DNA of 64,000 nt, taken from Vulcanisaeta distributa JCM 11217. Its GTDB lineage: Archaea; Thermoproteota; Thermoprotei; Thermoproteales; Thermocladiaceae. The DNA is taken from NCBI RefSeq assembly GCF_001316005.1, contig NZ_BBBJ01000005.1, forward strand, positions 1-64,000. Reading direction: 5' to 3'. Shown here piece by piece: positions 42,348 through 53,256 of this stretch (the first letter of the stretch is position 1; each line of letters starts with the position of its first letter). The notes under the pieces are model-generated. The model worked only from the letters and a program-made list of their open reading frames with translations. It searched no databases and had not been told where the DNA came from. The position numbers and the translations under genes were made by a program.

Positions 42348-43834
42348 GTTTGTCATCGCCTTTGTTATCTTCTTTGCCCTTCTTTCGTTTCCTTCATTTA
42401 TTGCTTCTTCAAGCATTCTTTTTAATATCTCGCAAACCTTAGCAACAAGCTCAGGGTACTTCCTGATTGCATTCATGCCCATATAGACCACGTACCTATC
42501 AATCCACTTACTCAGCTCAACCTCCTCATAACCAGCGCCCTTCAACCTCTCTAAGATTGTCCTGGCCTCCTCATACTCCTTACGGCCAACTTTTAACTCC
42601 ACGAAACCATCATCATTCACAAAAACGCTCATTTTAATGCCGGCAATCTCGACTGAAGACCTATCCCTCGGTTTAATCGTTATGTTAATTAATCTAATTA
42701 ATCGTCTAAGCTTATCTGCATCGGGTAGCTTACTCAAGTTCTCAATCAAAGCCTTAATTGTTGGATCACTAAGCATCTTCTTCGCCAACTCAATGGCCTT
42801 CGAGGACATAACCATATACACAATTTTATGCTTTTCATCATACATCCTAAACCTAAGGTTCTCCAATCTCTTAATTATGCCACTCCATAGCTCATGTTTT
42901 GAGTTACCTAGGGTAAGTCCAATCGCGTTCTTATTAGTTACGTAACCATCACCTAGAATTAAGAAGAGTATGAATGGCAGGAACTCCTCATTGCTAAGCT
43001 TACTCGCTTCCTCAGCGATTATGGTCTTATCCTCAAACTTATCCTTATAGTCCATGGCCTTTAAATTCCACTTAATGCTTATGTCATCATTATTGATGTT
43101 TATGCCATTTATGTTCATGTAAGTCCTGCCTGGAAATATTAACGTGAAAACGATGGCTTGCCAGAGCCGGTTTGTGTTCATTTCTGGGTAGCCCTCCTCG
43201 TGGATTGCCCCATCCGTCAACAGTAGTCCGTATTGCATAGCCCTCAGCTTGTTCTCGCTGAATAATCTCGCGTAGTCACATAAACGCCACTAAGGCCGGT
43301 GAGTGATATAATCATCGTTATACTTTCCGACTTAGCGACTTTATCAACCTCAATAGCTAAGTTCTCCGTATATAAATACGCTATGAATGATTTGTTACTG
43401 TTAAACGGTTCTCCATTAATGATTATTTCAGCTTCTCCTTTCCTTAGCTTCTCGATCAGTTCTCTAAGCTCTGGCTTGTATGCGCTTAACCATTTCTTCC
43501 TTACTTGGCTTAATAGCTCAATCATCTCATTGCTAGTCTTTTGCTCGGCAGGCATTAGTTCTGCAATCACTTCGTTATCATTAACCATGGCAACGGCGTT
43601 AGTTAGCCAATTATTTAATGCCCTTATTGACTCGTCAAATGGCGTCGCTGAATCACTTAACAACAAGCTTTTGTGCCTCTCTACTCGGTTTAGGAACTCA
43701 TTAATTAACTTCATTACCTCCTTAATGACCCTTGGGTCATCGACTGGCTCACCGCACTTAAGTCTTCTCGAGCCTTTTACCTTGACTCCCCCAGCAGATT
43801 TTTGGTTTAACAACCTCAAGAGCCATAAAGACAT
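42318..43834 (-). CDS. PaREP2b-family protein (one frame break)
   Basis: About 505 residues merged across a one-base gap near 43245-43252. The core reads GLLLTDGAIHEEGYPEM, LWQAIVFTLIFPGRTYMN and FILFLILGDGYV, the hallmarks of the PaREP2b paralogous repeat family first seen in Pyrobaculum aerophilum. The last motif resembles a LAGLIDADG-endonuclease segment. PaREP2b genes are multi-copy and scattered in Thermoproteales genomes, with unknown function; movement is suspected. It lies between two parts of a secreted-protein gene. Confidence 0.75.
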
Positions 43835-43862
43835 CTGTGGATTTAATTCCCAGCAAGACTAA

Positions 43863-44197
43863 TAAGTTACTGCCGAACTAGTACTGAATTGGCTTAAGCA
43901 GACGATTGAAAAAGAGAACAACCAAGCTTAAGTACGAAGTCACGCACATTCTAACAAGTGATGAGACAAAATAAAGGTAAAACCCGCAACATACATGATA
44001 AGCCGCACCAAAGCCAAGGTAACGAATATTAAGCCCAAAACCCCAACGGAGAGCTCTGAACAAAGTTCCTCAACACCTAGGGAGTAAGCAGCAATATTTA
44101 CCACATTACCGAAAAGTAACAAATATTATATTAGTTTAACAAATATTATATTAGTTAAAGTATATATCACTGCCATAGGTTCACCTATAAATTACTA
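43863..44197. other. Flank of the PaREP2b gene, no confident gene
   Basis: About 335 bases. The minus strand can be read from a TTG at 44122 as a 60-residue hydrophobic peptide (VGVLGLIFVTLALVRLIMYVA) ending at 43940, preceded by AT-rich tandem repeats; this could be a small membrane protein carried with the element, but support is weak. The right junction of the presumed insertion should lie between about 44157 and 44197. Confidence 0.3.
44117..44156. repeat. Perfect 20-base tandem repeat, two copies
   Basis: TAACAAATATTATATTAGTT occurs twice head to tail (44117-44136 and 44137-44156), directly beside the presumed right end of the PaREP2b insertion. It could be a duplicated promoter or a trace of insertion or repair. 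Confidence 0.8.
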
Positions 44198-46125
44198 ATG
44201 AAGAAAGCAACTGGAACAATTAAGACTAATGAAACCCTAACCCTAAGCCCGGGCGAGTCAGTAATCAGTGTTTACTTCTTCACGAACGCCACCGTGTCAA
44301 GTGGTCAGGGGGATATCTACCTATACAATAGCCCAAGCACGGCAATATCCGTTGGATACAACGTAGTGCCTGCGCAGGTGGGCGTACTGAACGCCACGTA
44401 TTACATAAACGGCAATTACACAGTAGTTAATGTATATGTCAATAACGTGGGAATTACGCAGTCAATGTTGAAGGGTCTCGCTGGGACAGTATATGTTAAC
44501 TATAGCACGTACGTAATAACAACACTTGACATAAATATATCAAGCCCCGCAATAAAGCTTCTGCCCAGAATCACCGTATTGGCACCGCATTGGGCCTTAG
44601 TTAACGTGACCATCAACTTATTAGCACCAAAAACCTGCCCAAGCTTCTCGGTGTTTTATAACGGTGAATTCTACGTAAACAATACATACATAGGTGGCGT
44701 ACTCATTCCATGTAATGGTGAGGGCGTTGCATGGAACGTGATAAATGTGACCTACACAGGTTATTACATTACTTTATCGATTACAAATACAACAATCACC
44801 ACGAGGATAGGTATTGTATTCCCATCAATCAACTTGGTTTATTACCTATGGAATATGACGGGTAATGGCGAGTATGTAATCGCAAACCTAAGCATATATG
44901 GCCCGTATAAGTACGTGGTTCTTGGTAAGGAGGTAAGTAACTCAACACTGCAGGTTAAGTACTCCCTACCCATAAATAATACCGTATTAACCATAAATAC
45001 CGGATTTAACAACATAACCATTCAGAGACCAACACCATCGATAGTCCTGGAATCGCCGGCGATATCCATATACCCGCAGGTAATTAACGTGGTCATTAAT
45101 ATCACAATGCCCTCAACACTCACTTATCAGGGTGTGTTAAGTACGTTCTTAAACGGCTCATTGTACTCATCAACAATCGTTTATTTACCACCGGGTAAGT
45201 CAACGCTCGTTAATGTATTGATTAAGCCTATGATGCCAAGCATATACGTAGTTAATGTGGAATTTGGAGTATGGTCATCAAACAACATCACGGTGGCTAA
45301 TGTGGAGTTATATGGTTTAAACGTGCAGGCCAAGCCATTGGTGATCATAGGCCATGATGAGGCAGTAAATATAACGCTTAATGATTACCCGCCGATTGAA
45401 TTACCCGTTAACTTAACGCTTCAGGGCTGCATTAACGAGACCATGACGGTCACGGCCAACACATCACTAAGTTTAGGATTTGATAGAGAATGCGCATTAC
45501 TTATCACTGCATCAACATACGCATTAACGAGCGAGGCCATCAGTTATTGGGATTACCTAAACCTATGGATCAACAACACAGTTGGTTACTACAATGGTTA
45601 TCCATTAATACTCAACGAGACAATAAGGGCATACGCCACATTCCTAAATGGCTCTGAGGTACCGTCTACAGTCCTCATTAATGGGTCATCAACATTTACG
45701 CCACAGACGCTGGGCTCATCACAATTACATTAAGCATTAATTACCTCGGCGTCACCAATGAGTCCTCATTAAATGCTACGTAATACCGCCAACATACTTC
45801 GAGGCGGAGGAGATACTTGAGGAGTCGGGTAATCCGCAATTCCTAAACACCACAATTGGCAGTGCAATAACGAGTGGTAATTGGGGGCTTAGTCAATGAA
45901 ATAGTTAGTGAGTATCAGGAATCGTCAAGGCCTTACGACTCGCTCGCCCAGCTATCAAGGTATTTATTGGTGCAGGCTATTATGAATGGTGATGTTAATA
46001 AGATAGGCCTCGTAAATTTCATACTGAGGTATGAAATTCTTATATACGTTATTTTCATACTGATAATCGCATTAATAATAGTGGCTGTTTATAGGATAGT
46101 TAGGGCTGGGTCACGTAAGGCCTAA
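44198..46125 (+). pseudogene. Large surface protein with C-terminal membrane anchor, 5' part missing; three frame breaks
   Basis: The main frame (44198-45733) encodes a beta-rich, Asn/Thr/Ser-rich sequence with more than 30 N-x-S/T glycosylation sites (e.g. NETLTLSPGES, NVTINLLAP), typical of archaeal secreted or S-layer-associated proteins. Breaks near 45715 (one G short), 45781 (one base short) and a G5 at 45884 (four expected) join it to a tail ending in a single membrane helix (YVIFILIIALIIVAVY) and a basic stop-transfer RIVRAGSRKA. No signal peptide precedes it; one is found 2 kb upstream at 42171, before the PaREP2b gene. Confidence 0.6.
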
Positions 46126-46949
46126 CTTACCCTCCTCCCTTAAACGCCTGTCAAATATCTTCACGAGTATTACCGTAATGAGGAATAGGGATATTACCGT
46201 GGTCACCGAGTAAAGCAGTTGGTAAGTAATTGGTATGGGGAGTTCTAGGTAGCCCAGGGCAGCTTCACGCATTATTACGAATGGGTAGGCTATTGGTGAG
46301 CACTCGTTTATCATCATTATGTACTTACTCGCCTCGCTGGGTATTAACCCGCCTAATGCTGGCATTAGGAACTGCATTATGTCTGTGATAACCCAGTTGG
46401 ACCTGAGCCTAATCACGAGCATTGCGTATATCGTTGATATGAAGAGGAGTTGTAGTGAGGCAAGTATTACCGATATTGCGAGGAGTAGGGGGGGGTCCTT
46501 AACATCTATGACTAAGCCAAACACGATGTAGAAGCTTATCACGAGCGCCACCAAGTCAAGTAATGTGTATATGGAGTATGCGATGCCCCCCCAACCAACC
46601 ACATGAGTTAGCAGGCTATTTGTGGTGGCCATCACATTCTCGAGAACGCCCTCATAACCCTCCTCAATTATTCCATTACCAAAGCCCCCCCACAACCAGC
46701 TTGAGTATAGTGCGAAGGCATAGGCAGCCCAAAGGAATAATTGAAGAGTGAATTCGCCCAGTGTAAATACGCCGAACCCCCCCTGAGTGTTAGTATGAAG
46801 AATGCGAGCCATAGTGGTGCCGTTATTATGTTTATCATTATTGATGATGGCTTAGAAAACAGTAAGCGTAAGCCCCCCCTCCAAACTTCAATACCCAACC
46901 CCCCCCTAAATGCCCCCCCTATTCTTGAATTCCCTTTCGAGTCTCGCAT
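46111..46949 (-). CDS. ABC-2 type exporter permease, second subunit (one frame break)
   Basis: About 280 residues with six membrane helices. N-terminal RLLFSKPSSIMINIITAPLWLAFFILTL is followed, after a C7 at 46777-46783 where five are expected, by GFGVFTLGEFTLQLFLWAAY. The C-terminal half has typical ABC-2 helices and a basic end (FDRRLREEGKLGL). It overlaps the first permease by about 40 bases. Eight seven- or eight-base runs fall in or next to this gene. Likely works with the ABC ATPase upstream; substrate unknown. Confidence 0.8.
46873..46919. repeat. Cluster of three C-runs (7, 8 and 7) within 47 bases
   Basis: C7 at 46873-46879, C8 at 46899-46906 and C7 at 46913-46919, at the N-terminus of the second ABC permease, giving RIGGAFRGG and VWRGG in the protein. 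It is the densest group of such runs in the window and a good place to test run length. Confidence 0.9.
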
Positions 46950-47703
46950 ACGAGGTCATCCCAAGTAGTAGGTAAATTATCGTTGCGGCGATTAGATAAG
47001 CAATTAGGGTGAGGCTTTCATGACCGATGCTCTCCAGGTACATGGAGTAGAAGGTTATGTACATGGGTAATGCATAGACGAGCTCCCTAATCCACCAGGG
47101 TAGTACGTATATTGGGTATGTAGCCCCTGACAATATTGTTAGTATTGGTGTTAGCACGTTAGTCACAGAGTCCGCGTCGTTGAGTCTCATGACTAAACCC
47201 GCTATTAATAATCCAATACCATAGAGAGGTAGTAACCCAATGAAGAGTAATAGAAGGGCTACGGCTAATCTCACAGCTCCGATCAACCCATACTCAGCGT
47301 AAAATAGTGGTAGGGAGGCTATCGTAAAGGCGCCGATATTCACCACAATCATTACGAGGGATGTGCCGAATAGGATCACGTACATGCTAGTTGGCGATGC
47401 AAGCAGGAACTCAAGCCTACCACCCCCCCTCCTCTCCTCCCATAGAAACCTAGCCCCCCCTGTCTGCATCATTATCATTGATAGCATCAAGACCTCAAAC
47501 CCAATGAACTGCCTAATGAATACCCCCCCACTGGTTACCCTAACGAAGAATGACGCTATGAACGCCATACCACCAGCAATGAAGTATGGAAGAATAATCA
47601 ATAACGCAAGGCCACCCGGCTCCCTACTTATTATCTTCAATTCATTCATCATCACAGCAAGCAATGCATTAACCTTACCTAACCTGTTTACCCTCATCAC
47701 CAA
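46906..47703 (-). CDS. ABC-2 type exporter permease, first subunit
   Basis: 265 residues with six membrane helices. Resembles ABC-2 family heme/drug-type exporter permeases (VMMNELKIISREPGGLALLII, RFLWEERR then a loop, LSGATYPIYVLPWWIRELVYALP). Overlaps the ATPase stop region by about 29 bases and continues into the second permease gene, making a three-gene exporter operon. In-frame C7 runs at SGGVFIR, QTGGARF and RRGGGRLEF. Confidence 0.82.
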   Translation of the reverse strand: MVMRVNRLGKVNALLAVMMNELKIISREPGGLALLIILPYFIAGGMAFIASFFVRVTSGGVFIRQFIGFEVLMLSMIMMQTGGARFLWEERRGGGRLEFLLASPTSMYVILFGTSLVMIVVNIGAFTIASLPLFYAEYGLIGAVRLAVALLLLFIGLLPLYGIGLLIAGLVMRLNDADSVTNVLTPILTILSGATYPIYVLPWWIRELVYALPMYITFYSMYLESIGHESLTLIAYLIAATIIYLLLGMTSYARLEREFKNRGGI

Positions 47704-48613
47704 TCACCCTAACAAAGGCCTCTTCCAGGGAGGGTTCATTAATCCTAATCCTACTTATCCTCAAACCCCTTGCCTCAGCATCACTTATTACCCTACGAAG
47801 TGTCTCAGCAGGATTAACCGTCTCCTCACGTATGGTCTCCACACGACCATTAAGTTGAACCTCAACCTCAATTACGTACTTCAACCCAAGCATATCCTTT
47901 ATGTCTCTTGGTGGACCCTCGATAATCATCTTACCATTATTTATTATACCAACCCTATCACAGACCTCCTCCACCTCCCAAAGGTTATGACTGGTAAAGA
48001 GTATTGCCTTACCCTCCTTTCTCAATCTCCTTACCAACTCCCTTACCTCCCTCGCCGAGATTGGGTCTAAACCAATGGTTGGTTCATCAAGGAACAGCAC
48101 AGGTGGGTCATGAATCAACGCCCTGGCTATGGCAAGCCTAGCCCTCATACCAAGTGAGTACTCCTCATAGGGTCTATTCATCGCATTCTCAAGCCCAACG
48201 AGGTTCATTAACTCCCTAGCCCTCGCCTCTGCCATTGACTTACTCAACCCATAGAGCCTGCCAAAGTAGACTAGGTTTTCATACCCACTGAGCCTTGAGT
48301 AAAATCCCTTATCTGGGTAGAGAACAAGCCCTATAATACCCCTAACAACATTTGCTTCCTTAACCACGTCATGCCCATCAATTAGGGCGTACCCATCATC
48401 GGGAATTAGTAAGGTGGCGAGTATCTTAACGGTAGTCGTCTTGCCGGCGCCATTTGGACCTAGCAACCCATATACCTCACCCCCCCACCTAACCCTAAAG
48501 GAAACACCCCCCCTTAGTGCCTCAACTATGATCTTCCTCCTCCTTATAAAGCCAATACGTTCATAGCTAATGAACCTCTTCCTAAGGTTTGAGGCTACTA
48601 TTGCATCATTCAC
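47675..48613 (-). CDS. ABC transporter ATP-binding protein
   Basis: About 313 residues. Walker A GPNGAGKTTTVK, the signature YSLGMRARLAIARAL and Walker B VLFLDEPTIGLDP are clear, followed by a CcmA/ABC-2-type C-terminal region. The start is GTG at 48613 (VNDAIVASNLRKRF); the longer ORF to 48661 is unlikely. A G7 at 48618-48624 sits at the place of the ribosome-binding site. First gene of the exporter operon. Confidence 0.9.
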   Translation of the reverse strand: MNDAIVASNLRKRFISYERIGFIRRRKIIVEALRGGVSFRVRWGGEVYGLLGPNGAGKTTTVKILATLLIPDDGYALIDGHDVVKEANVVRGIIGLVLYPDKGFYSRLSGYENLVYFGRLYGLSKSMAEARARELMNLVGLENAMNRPYEEYSLGMRARLAIARALIHDPPVLFLDEPTIGLDPISAREVRELVRRLRKEGKAILFTSHNLWEVEEVCDRVGIINNGKMIIEGPPRDIKDMLGLKYVIEVEVQLNGRVETIREETVNPAETLRRVISDAEARGLRISRIRINEPSLEEAFVRVIGDEGKQVR

Positions 48614-48739
48614 ACAACCCCCCCTATGTAACAACCCGAGTAATAAGGTTTTGCCGATCACCGCATTAATGAGGCTTTAATCACATGCACTGTCCAAAGG
48701 CATAAGGTTTATTAAGCCTGACATTTTTATGAGTGTCGA

Positions 48740-49250
48740 ATGAAAATACCGTTTTGCACCTTCTGCGTTAAGACAAGGGTGTTCTGCGAAGTGCCAGTCT
48801 TTGCTCGATAGTGGAGAGTACTCCATGCTTGATGTCGATGTTAGTGACGCACTGCTGAACATAGCCACTGGAAAGATGGAAGAGATCCTGAAGAATGTTG
48901 AGTATGTGAAGTCTTACGAGGTTGGTGATTTAATAATCGTGGTGCTTAAAGGCATAAAGGCAATCCCCCGGGCAATAGTTCAGCAGATCGAGCATGACCT
49001 CGAAAGGGCATTAAATAAGAGGGTTAAGGTTGTTGAGAAGGGCGTTAATGTGAATGAGCTCGCCACGCAATTGGCTTCTCCTGCCAGGATACTCACCGTA
49101 TCAACGTCCTGGCTTCCTGATGGCACCACGGAGACCGTAGTCAGAATAACAAAGAGTGAACTTAGGAGGTTACCGTTCAGACCAAGTGAGTTGGCTAAGG
49201 TTCTTAGTCAAATTAGCGGTACAAACATTAGGGTTGAGGTTACCAAGTAA
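48740..49250 (+). CDS. NusA-like KH protein with N-terminal zinc ribbon (one frame break)
   Basis: About 170 residues. ATG at 48740 starts a CTFCVKTRVFC zinc ribbon; the following text needs two more bases near 48789 to read CEKCQSLLDSGEYS, which gives the expected CxxC and continues as the longest ORF (from 48801). The rest resembles the archaeal NusA-like/KH protein with IKAIPRAIVQQIE and ILTVSTSWLPDGT segments, probably RNA-binding and linked to transcription or ribosomes. Divergent from the ABC exporter operon; followed 40 bases later by aspS. Confidence 0.68.
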
Positions 49251-49290
49251 TCACAATTTTTAAATCCCCCCCAAAATCTACAAGTTGGTC

Positions 49291-50611
49291 GTGAGTTTTC
49301 CAAGGAAGACCCATTGGACTAAAGACGTAACTCCTGAACTAGACGGTAAGGAGGTGGTTTTGGCGGGCTGGGTTTGGGATATTAGGGATCTCGGCAATAT
49401 AAAGTTCATACTACTAAGGGATAGGGAGGGCATAATACAATTAACAATAAAGAAGGGCGTTACACCGGAGAGTGTTTTATCGTTAACGCAGTCGTTGGGT
49501 AGGGAGGATGCGATAGTCGTTAGGGGGGGGATTGTCAAGGCGAGTAAGATAGCCAGGGCTGGGGGGGTTGAGGTCTTCCCGAGCGAGGTATACGTTGTGT
49601 CTAAGTCAAAGGCTTTACCAATAGATATATGGGGGGGCTCGGTGGAGACCGACTTAGATACGAGGTTAAAGTATAGATCGGTCGATCTTAAGAGACCAAT
49701 CAACTCATTAATATTTAGGGTTGAGAGTGAGGTTGTTCGTGCAATTCGTGAGGCGCTTTATAATCGTGGATTCATCGAGGTATTTACACCAAAGATAATT
49801 GTTACGAGTACGGAGGGTGGTGCCGAGTTATTTGCCGTGCAGTACTTCGAAAGGGTTGCGTACCTGGCCCAGAGCCCGCAGTTGTATAAGGAGGAGTTAA
49901 CGGCAAGCCTTGAGAGGGTATTTGAGATAGCCCCCCCTGCCTATAGGGCTGAGAAGCATAACACGAATTACCACCTCAATGAGTTTATATCAGTGGATAT
50001 TGAGGAGGCCTTTGCCAATTATGTGGATGTCATGGACATTCTCGAGGACGTGATAATAAACGTCTATGATAGGGTAAATAAGGTGTTTAGTAATGAATTG
50101 GCTAAATACGGCGTAGAGATTAAGGTTCCTAAGAAACCATTTAGAAGAGTTACGTACGACGAAGCCTTAGACATACTGGGTAGGAGGGGGGGTTTAAAGA
50201 TTAATTGGGGCGATGACGTACCTAAAAATGGCCTGGAGATCCTAAGTGAGGAGTTTGGCGAGCCCTTCTTCATAATACACTTCCCAACGGACTTAAGGGC
50301 ATTCTACACAAAGCCCCCCCTCGACTCGGATCCAAAAATCAGTGAATCATTTGACTTAGTCATGGGCGGCCTAGAGATAGCGTCAGGTAGTAGTAGAATT
50401 CACGTTAAGGAACAGTTAATAGAGGCACTAAGAAAGAGGGGGGCTTAACCCTGAGAGTTTCGAAAGTCACCTAATGATTTATGACTATGGAATGCCACCA
50501 CATGCTGGCTGGGGCATGGGACTCTACAGATTACTAATGGTATTGCTCAGGAGGGATAACATTCGTGAGGTCGTGCTTTACCCAAGGGATAGGTTCAGAC
50601 TTGAGCCTTAG
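49291..50611 (+). CDS. aspS: Aspartyl-tRNA synthetase (one frame break)
   Basis: Class IIb synthetase, about 440 residues. OB-fold anticodon domain ([14 protein letters not shown]), then motif 2 [15 protein letters not shown] and the active-site [10 protein letters not shown]. The frame breaks at a G6 at 50438-50443 (five expected, restoring [10 protein letters not shown]) and the rest carries motif 3 [13 protein letters not shown], ending at 50611. Start is GTG at 49291 or TTG at 49285. Six in-frame seven- or eight-base runs; IAPPAYRAE replaces the usual IAPVFRAE pattern with one extra Pro. Confidence 0.94.
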
Positions 50612-51579
50612 CTATATCACCTTCCTCTTCCCAATAATTCTAGTTATTAGGTGCGGATTGATTAATATTACATGATTTCCAAACCCCCCCATGTTTAATG
50701 ATGAGGTACTTCCCTCATTTACCTGTATAGGTAGGCGATAGCTCATTAATTGCGGTCTCCTCAATACATTACTTCTACTCAATTCAACATTGAGCGATAG
50801 TATTGAAATGGCTAGTAATACCCAGGCCACCGGGTTTGTTGGTAATTGCTGTATTGGTAATGATGCTATTAATGAACTAATGGTCTCCATAGAAGACGTT
50901 AACGAGGTCTCGACAGGGCCTATCTGCCTAATTGATTCCACGTATAATATGTAGGGTATTACGTTACCAACCAATGCCAGTATTAATGGGTAATAAAGGT
51001 AATCAAGACTGAGGGTTAATGCTGAGGGATTCCGTATCATTAAGTATGAAATTAGGAGAGTACCTAGTGATTGGCCGAATACGAAGTTTGTGATATCAAT
51101 ATCATTAACTCTTGCAAGGACTATTGTGTATACGAGGTTCATAACCATGAGGAGTAACGCCACATATATTGAGTCGTTATAACCCTGGAACAATAGGTAT
51201 AGGGCTCCGAGTAGGGTGATCGCTGATACTAGGTACCTCGCATTAACATTCCTATTATTAACATAGTCAAGGACTATTAATGGTATTATATAGCTCGAGC
51301 TCATGAGGGCTGTTAATCCACCAACACCACCTGACAGCTCAGTGTAGAGGTAAACAATTACGTAATTTATTGGCGACAACAGTAAGCCATCAATTATTGA
51401 TTTCTCATCATAACCATGAAATAGCGATACTATGAGGAGCGCCACCGTGGAGAATAGGTAACTTAAGGTAATTAGTTCATTTACATGGAATAGCCTCAAT
51501 GCTAAGTAAGTCATTGGGTATGAGACTCCCCCCACAGAGCCGAGGCGAGCATCGCCAATGCTAAGTACCGCTTAGCCAT
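50612..51579 (-). CDS. EamA/DMT-type transporter (one frame break)
   Basis: About 322 residues, ten membrane helices in two EamA halves. A C6 at 51528-51533 (four expected) separates the start, whose true first residues MAKRYLALAMLASALWGVSYP begin at an ATG at 51579, from the long ORF. The motif ALWGVSYP is typical of EamA. It starts one base after the AspRS stop on the opposite strand. Substrate unknown. Confidence 0.8.
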
Positions 51580-51764
51580 AGGACTCACCGTGAGTTTAGG
51601 GATTTAAGGAAGAGAGCGAAACTTTTACTGCACTTGATAATTAAAAATCTTTCTAAATCAATTTCTTAGAATTCTGTGAGTGCTTCGTTAAGTTATTTCA
51701 TGAGGTTTCACCAGAATATTTAATAATGGACTACGACTGGGTCTTTAAAGAATGCATTGGTTCA

Positions 51765-53153
51765 TTACCTACCGTCCGCCGCCTTATCAAGCGCATGTAC
51801 CGGTAGTCCCCCCCTAGTCTCAACACCAAATATGAACCAAGCCAATGCGGCTAGGAAACCTACTACGTAGAGTATTAGGTTTGAGAGTAGGTATACGTAG
51901 GTATTTGCCGAGGCGAGTAGGTAGTAGATTAGGAGTACGTACATTACCCACGCAACGAATCTAACAACGCCAACCCAGGTAGCCCTATTCCTGGTTGGAT
52001 ATAGTTCGGGTTCTAGGAGGACCCTGACAGCCCAACCAAACTCACTAAATACCATGTTTAGGAATAATAATACATAAAATACGACTAAAGATGACGCCAA
52101 ACTACTCCCGCTCATTACGCCGTATATCATGAATATGGGTATCATGGTCAATAACCCACCCAGGAATGAGATGAGGGTGAAGACCTTCCTACTCAACCTA
52201 TCAATGACTAACCCAATTAACCCAGCTATTGAAGCACCCACGTTAGCCCACAATAGCACCTGAGTAGCTAACATCTCATTGCTAGAGAATGGCAGTGAGG
52301 GTAGGTAAACAATGTAGAAGGCCATTAATCCATAGGTCACTAACTGGGATATGCCGAGGAGAGATAGTACCAGTGTCCTAAACCACAACGGTGGAAACCT
52401 AATGCTCTGCCTAGGGCCTTCAGTGAGGGTGTATGATAGGCCATACTCATTGGCTATCCTTTCAGCTTCACTAACTCTGCCCTTAACGACGAGCCATCTA
52501 ACTGATTCAGGCGTTATTAACCTAATGATTACCGCTACTATTAAGACGATTATCGCGGAACCAATCATGGTCCAGGTAGCGGATAACTGGGTGCCCCTCA
52601 TCAACGCCAGCAATAGTATTGCCGATGCTATGGCCGCGCCTATATTATCGAAATTCGTTATTAAGACGAGCATGGAACCCCCCCTGTAATTATACGGCAT
52701 TAACTCCGTAGCCGCGGCAAGTGCTGGCGGTTCCTCACCACCAACGCCTATCTCGGCTAATATGTACGATATAATGAACGGTATGAAGGCCTCAGACGCC
52801 GGTATTACATTTGATAGAAGGATTGACAACCCCATGCCTATCAACCCAATGGTATATAGACTCATTGTATAGGCGTAGATACCCCCCCTCCTACCAACGA
52901 TATCCGCCAACCTACCCATAAACACATTACCAATCATTAGGGATATCGGTCCGAGAGCTACGGAGATGGGCACTAAGAACCTGGGTATGTACTTAGAGAA
53001 GTAGTAAATTGACATGACACCACTCGTGGTCACAAATCCCCATATTAAGAACGTGAGTGAGTAGCTCACAAACATAACATAGTGAATCCCCGATAATCTC
53101 AGGTTCTCGGATGCCTTCATATCAATCACTTTGTTATTATTTATCAATAACAT
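51765..53153 (-). CDS. MFS transporter, sugar-porter-like
   Basis: 462 residues, 12 helices. Motif GRLADIVGRRGG between helices 2 and 3, PESVRWLVVKGR after helix 6 and LYPTRNRATWVG after helix 10 are typical of the sugar/metabolite:H+ porter group. ATG at 53120 (MKASENLRLSG) is the more plausible start. In-frame C7 runs give GRRGGIY, NYRGGSM and ETRGGLP. Confidence 0.82.
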   Translation of the reverse strand: MLLINNNKVIDMKASENLRLSGIHYVMFVSYSLTFLIWGFVTTSGVMSIYYFSKYIPRFLVPISVALGPISLMIGNVFMGRLADIVGRRGGIYAYTMSLYTIGLIGMGLSILLSNVIPASEAFIPFIISYILAEIGVGGEEPPALAAATELMPYNYRGGSMLVLITNFDNIGAAIASAILLLALMRGTQLSATWTMIGSAIIVLIVAVIIRLITPESVRWLVVKGRVSEAERIANEYGLSYTLTEGPRQSIRFPPLWFRTLVLSLLGISQLVTYGLMAFYIVYLPSLPFSSNEMLATQVLLWANVGASIAGLIGLVIDRLSRKVFTLISFLGGLLTMIPIFMIYGVMSGSSLASSLVVFYVLLFLNMVFSEFGWAVRVLLEPELYPTRNRATWVGVVRFVAWVMYVLLIYYLLASANTYVYLLSNLILYVVGFLAALAWFIFGVETRGGLPVHALDKAADGR

Positions 53154-53256
53154 GTTTATTTTTAAAGATTACTCGAGAGTACTAATTACTTAAGTTGGTG
53201 AGAATGTATTGTGAGGTGGTATTTATGAGAAATAGAAAGAAACAATTAAACTTACC

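Noticed and set aside
43940-44122. 60-residue hydrophobic ORF on the minus strand beside PaREP2b
   Set aside because: A TTG start inside AT-rich repeats and no family match; listed only as a possibility in the flank description.
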